Assembly: GCF_000515355.1 (NCBI RefSeq)
Contig: NZ_KI911664.1
Location: forward strand, 30,300-67,482
DNA from: Promicromonospora kroppenstedtii DSM 19349
GTDB lineage: Bacteria > Actinomycetota > Actinomycetes > Actinomycetales > Cellulomonadaceae
Direction: 5' to 3'
DNA length: 37,183 nucleotides
Shown piece after piece: positions 8,612-17,800 of the stretch (within the stretch, counting starts at the first letter, position 1; every line of letters starts with the position of its first letter). Position numbers and translations under genes: made by a program. The notes beneath the pieces are model-generated. The model had not been told where the DNA came from. It searched no databases and saw only the letters and a program-made list of their open reading frames with translations.

Positions 8612-11600
8612 ATGGCGGTGCGGCTTGGAGCCGGTGGGAGTGACCTGGTCGCTGGTGTGGTTGCGATCGCGCTGGCGGCGGGCGGCACTCTTGCCGTCGA
8701 AGCCGTCCGGGCGGAGGGCAACGTCGTGGCCGACTGCTCGGCCTCCTCGGCGCGAACCGAGGTGCTGGCTTTCGAGCTGGCCGAGGCGTGCGGCAAGGAC
8801 ATCGAGATCGAGCCGCTGCGGACCGTGTACGACACGTTCTGGGCGACGCCGAGGCAGACGGTACGGGCTGAGGCATCCTCGGGTGCGGTCCGGACCGATC
8901 TCGAGGGCAGCTGGCAGACGACGGACCCGAGCCTCAGCCTCGATGAATCAGGTATTCCGCAGGTAGCCGCGCCGGTCTACGACATGGACCTGGCTGGCGA
9001 CGTGACAGGCTCCGGTCCGTTCATGACGATGCGCTCCGACGGACTGGCGCTCTCGATGGGTCTGCCAGACGGCCTTGGACTAGGTAGTCCGGAGCTGGAT
9101 CAGGCGGACGAGTCCCGCGTGATCTATCCAGTCCAGACCTCGGGCGGACAGGAGATCGAGGGCGCTGACCTGATCCTGACGATCCACCCCGACGCCACAG
9201 GCTTCACGCCGGTGCTTCGGGTCGAGAACGCAGGTGCGGGTGAGGCCCTGGTCGAAGCGGCTGGTGAAGACGGACTCGGGTTCGTGGTGGACGTCGCGGG
9301 CGGCCTCGCGCTGACGGACGAGGCCCCGACCGACCCGAATATGGCCCCCGACCCCGTCCCCGAGGACGGCACGCCTGACGGAGCCTGGGAGGAGCCGTCG
9401 TCGGCTGCGCGCTCGACGGACGCGAGCCGGCTCGACGGCGAAGCCGCCATTGCTGCGGCCGACGAGGCTGACGCGGTCGAGGGGTTCTATGCGGTCGATC
9501 CGACGGGGACGCTGACATTCACGGGCGCCCCGGCATGGCAGTGGGACTCGGAGATCGATCCGGTTGTGGCTGCCAGGTCGCAGGACGCGACCCAGGAGCT
9601 GGCTGTGGTGGACGACGGAGTTGCCACGAACGCTGCTGAGCTCGATCCTGCTGACGTCGCGGAGGTGGGCGATGATGCCGTCGCGTTGGAGACGGTGATC
9701 GCGGACGACGGTCGCAGCGCTGTCATCCGGGCTGACCACGAGATGGTCACCGACCAGCATGGGAGCTTTCCTGTCTTCGTCGACCCGGCGGTGTCGGGTA
9801 GCCGGCACTCGTGGACCTCGATCAAGGAAGCGTGGCCCACGAGCACGGCCGGTTGGAAGTTCACCGGCTCGTCCGGGGTGGGGTACTGCAACGTCAATCT
9901 CGACCTGGTCTGCCAGCGTTCGGGAGTTCAGCGTCTGATCTGGCGGTTCACCGGGATGTCGTTCGTGGGTGCCTTGACGTCGGCCGACGTGGTGAGTGCT
10001 TCGTTCCGCGCGTATGGAACCCACTCCTACAACTGCACCAAGACAACGATGCAGTTGTACCGGACGCCCTCGATCAACTCGTCGACCAACTGGTCGAACC
10101 AGGCCAGCAGGTGGGACTCGTCGTATCTCCTGAGCAGTACCAGCGATGCCTACTACTCCTCGGCGTGCGGAGGGCCGCACTGGACGGAGTGGGACGCGAC
10201 CGAGGCAGCCAAGGTCATCGCCCTCAACGGGTGGGACGGCATCCACCTGGGCCTGAAGGGCACGTCGACCTCTGACATGGCCACGTGGAAGAAGCTGCGC
10301 TACGACGCACGCTTCTCGGTCGAGTACAACCGTGCGCCGTTGATGCCGTCGGGTCACCAGACGCTGGTCGACGCAGTGAACGTGGGGTGCAGCACCAGCG
10401 CATCCGCACCCAAGACCTCACGCTCGCTCCGCCCGTTCTTCAGCGCGATAGGGAACGACAAGGACAAGCAGCAGGTCCGGATGCAGTTCCGGGTGCTGAC
10501 GGCCGCGGACAACAAGCAGGTCTGGGAGTCGGACTGGTCGACGTGGCAGTCGCCCGGAACCGCTGGGGTCCGGCTGAGCAAGCGCGTCACCGAAGGGAAC
10601 GAGCTTGCCACCGGCACGACCTACTGGTGGCAGGCGCGAATCCAGGACGCGAGCAATGCCATCACCGGGTACGCCGACTCCAAGCACTGCTATTTCCGGG
10701 TCGATATCACCGCCCCTGCGGAGCCAGTAATCACTCCGTTGCGTGATCACCCCGACGCGCAGGCGTACTACGAGACCGACAAGGAGCGCGGCGGTGTCGG
10801 CCTGAAGGGTTGCTTCGAGGTCTACGCTCCCTCCACGGATTCCACGACGATCTGGTGGGGCTACGAGACGCGTACGAATTTGGAGAAGGTCGTACTCGAC
10901 ACCACGCGACGCACAGAGTTCTGTATCGCTCCTGGCGGGGCCGGGCCGAAATTCATCTACGCGAAGGTGGCTGACAAGGCGGGCCTGACGTCGGAGGCGG
11001 ACTTCGATTTCGATGTCGCGGCCGCCCGGGAGGACGGCGTATGGACGTTCGACAACGCCGATGACCGTGGCGAGGACACGGCGGTGTTCGATGCCGATCG
11101 CAACGAGTACCTCTCTGCTGGTCAGCTCAGTCTCTCGACCACTCCTGTGTTCTCGGTCGGGCCGCACCAGGAGTTCGGCGCCCGGGACGGTGACTCCGCT
11201 CTGACCGCGCGCGGCTCGAAGATCGCGTGGTCCGAGGCGCCGGTGATCGACACCACGAAATCGTTCGTGGTCTCGGCGCACGTGAAGCTGGACACGGATA
11301 CGGACCCGACCGCGTTCTACACCGCGCTGTCCCAGGAAGCACCGCTGTACAACGGATTCCGGTTGGGCTACCGGCCTAATTCGTGCCCGACGTCGGACGG
11401 CGGGTGCTGGATGTTCGGCGTCAACCGGGAGCTCGGAGCGAACAGCCCGGTCTACGCGAGGTCCGCCGTACCGGTGAAGTTCGGGCAGTGGGTGCATCTG
11501 CTGGGCGAGTACGACAAGCCCGAGGGGAAGATCCGGCTGTACGTCTGCGATGCCGGTACGCCGGAAGAGCCCGCCGTCGGAGAACCGATCCTGGCTGAGT

Positions 11601-11857
11601 CAGACATGACGTCGAACCAGCCGGCGTCTCCCGGACGCTTCGTCGTGGGTCGGGGCTTCATCGACGGATCGCCAGCGCACTACTGGAACGGGCCGATCGA
11701 CAACGTCCGCATCTTCCGCGGCGAGGTCCTGGCCCAGGCCAAGATTCGCCGGCTCTGCCAGGGCGCCGAGGCGTCGTCATATGTCGGTGGCAACGGCGTG
11801 GACGACGTCGATCCCACCTGGGGCGACGACGCCGGTGAGAACGAGGTCGACCGGTGA
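8612..11857 (+). CDS. Large secreted LamG-like (jellyroll) protein, RHS partner
   Basis: A protein of about 1081 residues with a hydrophobic N-terminal segment (DLVAGVVAIALAAGGTLAVE) that could be a signal or anchor. An acidic, Ala/Asp/Glu-rich region follows. About residues 390-575 resemble a DNRLRE-type secreted domain with several cysteines. About 575-700 look like a fibronectin-type sandwich (TYWWQARIQDASN). About 809-1050 look like a LamG/concanavalin jellyroll (SFVVSAHVKL, QWVHLLGEYD, GPIDNVRIFRGEV). ATG 8612 is preferred over upstream GTG 8597 because GGGAGG at 8599-8604 sits 7 nt before it. Its TGA overlaps the GTG of the RHS gene, implying translational coupling. LamG genes beside RHS-Hint genes recur in actinobacteria; a role in surface display, delivery or target binding is inference. 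Confidence 0.85.
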   Translation: MAVRLGAGGSDLVAGVVAIALAAGGTLAVEAVRAEGNVVADCSASSARTEVLAFELAEACGKDIEIEPLRTVYDTFWATPRQTVRAEASSGAVRTDLEGSWQTTDPSLSLDESGIPQVAAPVYDMDLAGDVTGSGPFMTMRSDGLALSMGLPDGLGLGSPELDQADESRVIYPVQTSGGQEIEGADLILTIHPDATGFTPVLRVENAGAGEALVEAAGEDGLGFVVDVAGGLALTDEAPTDPNMAPDPVPEDGTPDGAWEEPSSAARSTDASRLDGEAAIAAADEADAVEGFYAVDPTGTLTFTGAPAWQWDSEIDPVVAARSQDATQELAVVDDGVATNAAELDPADVAEVGDDAVALETVIADDGRSAVIRADHEMVTDQHGSFPVFVDPAVSGSRHSWTSIKEAWPTSTAGWKFTGSSGVGYCNVNLDLVCQRSGVQRLIWRFTGMSFVGALTSADVVSASFRAYGTHSYNCTKTTMQLYRTPSINSSTNWSNQASRWDSSYLLSSTSDAYYSSACGGPHWTEWDATEAAKVIALNGWDGIHLGLKGTSTSDMATWKKLRYDARFSVEYNRAPLMPSGHQTLVDAVNVGCSTSASAPKTSRSLRPFFSAIGNDKDKQQVRMQFRVLTAADNKQVWESDWSTWQSPGTAGVRLSKRVTEGNELATGTTYWWQARIQDASNAITGYADSKHCYFRVDITAPAEPVITPLRDHPDAQAYYETDKERGGVGLKGCFEVYAPSTDSTTIWWGYETRTNLEKVVLDTTRRTEFCIAPGGAGPKFIYAKVADKAGLTSEADFDFDVAAAREDGVWTFDNADDRGEDTAVFDADRNEYLSAGQLSLSTTPVFSVGPHQEFGARDGDSALTARGSKIAWSEAPVIDTTKSFVVSAHVKLDTDTDPTAFYTALSQEAPLYNGFRLGYRPNSCPTSDGGCWMFGVNRELGANSPVYARSAVPVKFGQWVHLLGEYDKPEGKIRLYVCDAGTPEEPAVGEPILAESDMTSNQPASPGRFVVGRGFIDGSPAHYWNGPIDNVRIFRGEVLAQAKIRRLCQGAEASSYVGGNGVDDVDPTWGDDAGENEVDR

Positions 11858-14800
11858 GCGGGCGACGTGGCAGCGACGGGTACGGAACCGGCGGGCGGAC
11901 TTCGATGAGGGCGGGCATGAGTAGCTATACGGGTGTTGGACGGCCCCGGTGGGTGGCCGCGGGAGTAAGCGTGGTCGCCGGCGTCCTGGTGGCACTCCTC
12001 GGGGCTGACCCGGCTACGGCCGCGCCCGCCGTCGGGCAGATCGTCGCGCTGGAGGCGGCCGCGGAAGTCGAGGTCGATACCTTGGAAGCGCGAGCGGCCA
12101 ACTTCGACAACGCCGAGCGCGAGGTCGAGGAGCAGGTCCCGGCGACGGACCTGACCGCGGAGCCCTGGGAACCCGTGCCCGGGCCATCCGAGGCACCCGA
12201 GGAAGTGCTGCCAGAGGCGAACTCGGCTCCGGTCGCTGACGCTCCTGGCGGTGAGGCTGCGACCGAACCGGTCGAGGACGTCCCTGCGGAGCCGGCAGGG
12301 CTCACGGCGGCTTCGCTTCGGACGCTCGCCGAGCCTGCTGCTGGCGAGGCGCCGACTGGCCCGACGGCAGTGGATCTGACTGATGGCCGGCAGGAGATCG
12401 TGGCGGACGGTGTCGCCATCACTGTCGCTCCTGTCGAGCCCGAGGACAAGGGCACGATTGACGTCGCTGCGGAGACGATCGACACCGAGAATGGTGCCCC
12501 GGCCGTTCTGGTCCAGATCGGTGCGGCGACGACACCTGCTGTGGAGGGCAGCTCCGAGAAGGACGCCGGCAACGGTGCGGACGTTGAGCGGTCCGCCGCA
12601 CCTGACGCCGACGTCGACGTACCCGACGTCGATGAACCCGCCGCAGCTGACGCGGATGAACCTGTCGTGCCCGGGGCCGTCGAGGTCGAGGTCTCGTACG
12701 CGGAGCTGGCTGAAAGCCTGGCCGAGAGTGGTCAGACCCCTGGTGGCGACTGGACATCGCGCCTGACCTTGGTCGAGGTGTCGGACTGTGTCGACGAGTC
12801 GTCGGACTGCGTCATGACAGCGGTGCGGGGTGCGGTCAACGACGCGGACAGCGCGACCGTGTCCGCACCCGTCGACCTGGCTGCCGGCGAGCCGACCACT
12901 CTGATGATGATGGCGGCTGGCTCTGGCGGTGGCGGCGACTGGGGAGCGACGTCACTCGCGCCCTCGGCCTCCTGGGGCGTGGGCGGCAACACCGGTGCCT
13001 TCACCTGGTCCTATCCGTTGAAGATGCCGCAGGTCACCGGGCCGGGCCCGCAGCTGGACCTCTCTTACAACTCGGCTGCGTCGGACGGCCGGGTGGCCTC
13101 GACGAACAACCAGACCAGCGTGGTCGGGGAGGGCTGGTCGCTGACCGAGTCCTACATCGAGCGCACCTTCGTCCCGTGCGCGGACGACCAGGACGCAGTG
13201 GACGGCAAGACGGCGAACAACGCGGACCACACCACCGGTGACATGTGCATCGGTGAGGACAACGCGACGATGGTGCTGAACGGGTCGGCGGTCGACCTGG
13301 TCAAGACGGCCGACGGCTGGATGTCGAAGCGCGTCGACGGCACGAAGGTCGAGCGGAAGACCGGTGCCGACAACGGCGACGAGGAGGGCGAGTACTGGCT
13401 CGTCACCACCGCCGAGGGCACGAAGTACACCTTCGGACGCGGCAAGCGAGCCTCGGACGGGCTGGCCACGGGCAGCTCGTGGACGATGCCGGTGTACGGC
13501 AACCACTCGGGCGAGGCCGGCTACAAGGCATCGGCGGACGGGGGGTTCGCCGCGTCGCGGACTACTCAGACATACCGCTGGATGCTCGAGCACGTCGCCG
13601 AGCCGACCGGCGGCACGATGACGTACGTCTACACGAAGGAAACCCGGAAGTACACGTACAACCTGGACGACGGCGCAGCTTCGTACACCGCCGGCGGATA
13701 CCTCTCCCGGATTCTCTACGGGACCCGGTCAGGTGCCGAGTCGGGGACGGCCCCGGTCCGGGCGGACCTGGAGTACGCCAGCCGCTGTGTCCCCGGCTCT
13801 GGCGTCAACTGTGACGCCGGACGGGTCAAGCAGAACCTGGCCGCATGGCCGGACGTGCCGGGTGACCTGCTCTGCTACAAGACCGCGAGCTCGTGCGGGA
13901 TCGATGCGATCTCGCCCGCCTTCTACACGCTGTACCGGCTCGACCGAGTCGTGACCCGGGTGCACGACGGCAGCGCGTACAAACCGGTGGACTCGTGGAA
14001 GCTGAACCAGTCCTTCGTCTCGCCGGGTGACGGTTCACTCGGCGACGGGTCGGGCAAGGTCATGTGGCTCGGCTCGATCCGGCACACTGGTCACGGCGGC
14101 ACGACGGCGACGTCGGACGACCTGCTGAACAACCCGGTGAAGTTCAGCCGGGAGATGATGGCCAACCGCATCGACTCCGGGACGGACGGCTTGCCGCCGA
14201 TGTATCGGCCTCGGATGACGGGAGTTCGCACCGAGTCCGGTGCGGTCATCAGCCCGAACTACCGCACCGAGTGTGGTCCGGGGGACGTGCCCGGCGGTTC
14301 GGATGCCGCGTTGTCCGGGAACGATGAGTTGTGCTTCCCGGTCGATTGGCAGGGCGAGGACCTGCCGACGGACTGGTTCCACAAATACGTGGTGGACGCT
14401 GTGACGCAGAACGGCGCCTCGATCTCGGGGACGAACGAGATCGTCACAGGTTCCGGCGAGGTGGTCACGAAGTACGCCTACTCCGGCGGTGCGAAGTGGG
14501 TCAAGCCCACCGGGCCCATGACGAAGAAGGACGAGGTCACCTGGTCGGAGTTCCGCGGGTACCGCACCGTCGTGACGACGGAAGGTGAAGGCTCGCAGGC
14601 GTCCTCGACCACCACCAGGTACCTGCGTGGGCTCACTTCCGATGGCGATTTCGAGGTCGGGCCCGCCGGGTACCGCACGACGGTGACCGACCACGAGGCG
14701 CATGCCGGCACGGCTGTCGAGGAGATCACGCATGAGGGCGGTAGCGGTGACGACGCTGTGGCCTGGAGCGTGACCGTTCCCAAGGCTCCCGTCATCGCAG

Positions 14801-17800
14801 CCACGGGAACTGACGGTACGAAGGTGACCCGGCAGGCTGGATCTACGGCCTTCGGGTACGAGATGAACGCCGCCGGGGACGTTGCCATCCGCACCCGGTC
14901 TGCCACGTCGACCGACGAGTGGGGTCAGGTGATCCGGGCTGAAGATCTCGGGGACGCGACCACCGCAACCGACGACACGTGTGCGCATATCGCCTACGCC
15001 CATAAGACTGACACCGCGCTGGCCGAGGCGAACATGGTTGCCCTCGTCTCCCGTACTCAGACGTACGCGGCGTCGTGCGCCAAGGTGACCGCTGGTGAGG
15101 TCTCTCGCCCGGACGACGTGATCAGCGACCAGGCGACTGCGTACAACAGCCTCGGGCTGGTGACGTCGGTGCGTGGGCTGGACCCCGAGCTCGATCGCGC
15201 AACCGCGACCGTGGGCGACGGTTCTGGGGCGGGCTACATCACCACCCAGACGCTGGGCTACGACGGCTACGGACGAGTGACCAGCGTCAAGGACATCACG
15301 GGCGCCGAGACGACCACTGCGTACTCACCTGCCGCCGCGGTGATCCCCACGACGGTCACGACCACCACACCCGACCCGGACGGCAGCGGCCCCAAGGGCC
15401 GGATGTCCTCCTCGGTGACCTTCGACAAGGTCACAGGACTCATGACGTCGAGCAAGGACGCCAACGGTCAGGCGACCAGCGGGACCTATGACTCGCTAGG
15501 TCGCCTGCGGACGGTCGTCTACCCGGAGCACGCCGGCCTCTCCCTGCCCTCGGTCGCGTACGAATACACGACGCGCACCAACGGCTTGAACGTCGTGCTG
15601 ACTCGCACTCTCGGTGCGGACAGCGACGACAAGCCGGTCCAGCACGCCACCGCGGAGTTCTACGACGGGCTGATGCGGGTCTTCCAGACGCAGGACGAGG
15701 TACTGGACACCGGCGAGGCCCGGCAGGACGACCCCGCCACACGAGGGCGCCGGGTCACGCAGGTGTTCTACGACACGGCCGGGCGGGTGTGGAAGGAGTC
15801 CGGCACCCAGTACGCCACGGGAGTGGTGTCGAACAAGCCCGTCCAGCCGACGCTGGTCGCACCCTCGGCCACGGTCTACTCGTACGACCGTGCCGGTCGC
15901 GTCGTCGACCAGATCTTCTACACCGGTGTCGAGGACAACCACCTCTACGAGGAGTCCCGGACGGTCACGCGGTACGACGCCCCGTACACCACGGTCGTCC
16001 CGCCCGACGGCGGCACCGCCACGACGACGATGACCGACGGTCGTGGCCGGACCACCGCGCTCTGGGAGCACAAGAGTCGCCCGGCTGTGTCCTCCGACCT
16101 GGCGGACGGTCACTGGTACGTGCCGTCGACACTGCCGGGGTTCAACCCGCGGACCCTCGACACGTCGACCTACCAGGCGACGACCTACGCCTTCGACCGC
16201 TTCGGCCAGCTCACGTCCATGAAGGACCCGGGCGGCAACAGCTGGACCTATGGCTACGACTTCGGCGGACGCCAGATCAAGGCCACGGACCCGGACGCCG
16301 GGACGACGACGACCGAGTACGACCAGGTGGGGCAGGTCTCCCGCACCGTCAACGGGAACGGCAACGCGGCCGGGGCCAGTGACGCGGTCAAGAAGGCCAA
16401 CACCCTCGTCTACTCCTACGACAACCTTGGGCGCTCCACCCAGGTCGCGGACGGCGCCGGCACGGTGCGCTCGTCGTGGACTTACGACGTCACCCCGGGG
16501 CCGGGCGGGAAGCCTGCTCTTGGTCTGGCGTCGAGCTCGACCCGGATCCAGGACCAGAAGTCCTACACGACCAAGGTCGACGCCTACGATGCGGCCTACC
16601 GGCCGACGTCGACCACGATGGTGCTGCCGGACGATCTGCCGGGACTGACCGGGCTCTACGAGCGTGAGTTCACGACGTCGTACGAGTACCGGCTCGACGG
16701 GTCGGTGCGCCAGCAGGTGCTGCCCGGTGTGACCGCCACCGCGGACGGCGCATCGACTGCCGGTGCTCTGGTGCTGGGCGCTGAGCACGTGACCACGTTC
16801 TACGACGACGCCGGCATGCCGGTGTGGATGGGTGGCGGGTTCGGCTGGGGCACCTACGTGGCGGACTCGCAGTTCACCGCTGACGGCAAGCCGCTGGCGA
16901 TGGACCTGGGCAACACCTACGGCGCGGTCGTCACCTACGACTGGGACTACAAGTCCGGCCGGCTGGACGGGATCAACCTCGACCGGGAGCGGTTCTCCGG
17001 GCGGGACGTCGCCATCAGGTATGGGTATGACGACGCGGGCAACGTGCTCTCGATCAGCAACAAGCCGGCTGTCGGGGACCCCGCGAACGGCAACGGGCAG
17101 ATCAACGATGACAACCAGTGCTTCGACCTGGACGGTCTGGGCAGGCTGGTGGGGGCCTGGACCGACGTCGATGGCACCTGCGCGGCGTCGATCGGTGCGG
17201 TGACTCCCGCCGATGTCGGAACTCCCGACAACAGTGCCGCCCCGTACTGGCACGAGTACACCTACGACGCGGTGGGTAACCGAAGGTCGCTCACCGAGCA
17301 CGTGCTCGACGGTGGCACGAACGTCGTGCGGACGAGTTATCAGCACGCCGGCAGCGGTGCCGGGCCGCACCAGGTGACGTCGATGAGCAAGCAGACCGGT
17401 CTGCTGGCGACGATCGACACCGCGCCGCACAAGACCGTAGCGGGGTTCACCTACGACACCGCAGGCAACCAGGCCACGCGGAACTTCTCCGAGCCGGTCG
17501 ACACCTCGGACCCGGCTCAGGTGGAGGACGACCTCGACGGTGACGGCGCGGTGGAAACCACTCAGCTGCTGGGCTGGGACGGCGAGGGTGAGCTGGCCAC
17601 CGTCGCGACGAGCGGCGAGGGCACCGAGGGGGAGAACACCACCGAGGCCGGCGAGGCGTCGTACGTCTACTCGGCTGAGGGCGAGCGGATCACGCGCACC
17701 GACGCCGCAGGCACGACGGTGTACCTGCCCGGTGGGCAGGAGGTGCACGTCGACCCCGCGGGTGCTGTGGCGGCGACGCGGTACTACAGCTTCGCCGGCC

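Noticed and set aside
15496..17748. 750-codon minus-strand open frame inside the RHS gene
   Set aside because: The opposite strand has continuous YD repeats. The minus translation is Val/Arg/Gly-rich with no recognisable motifs.
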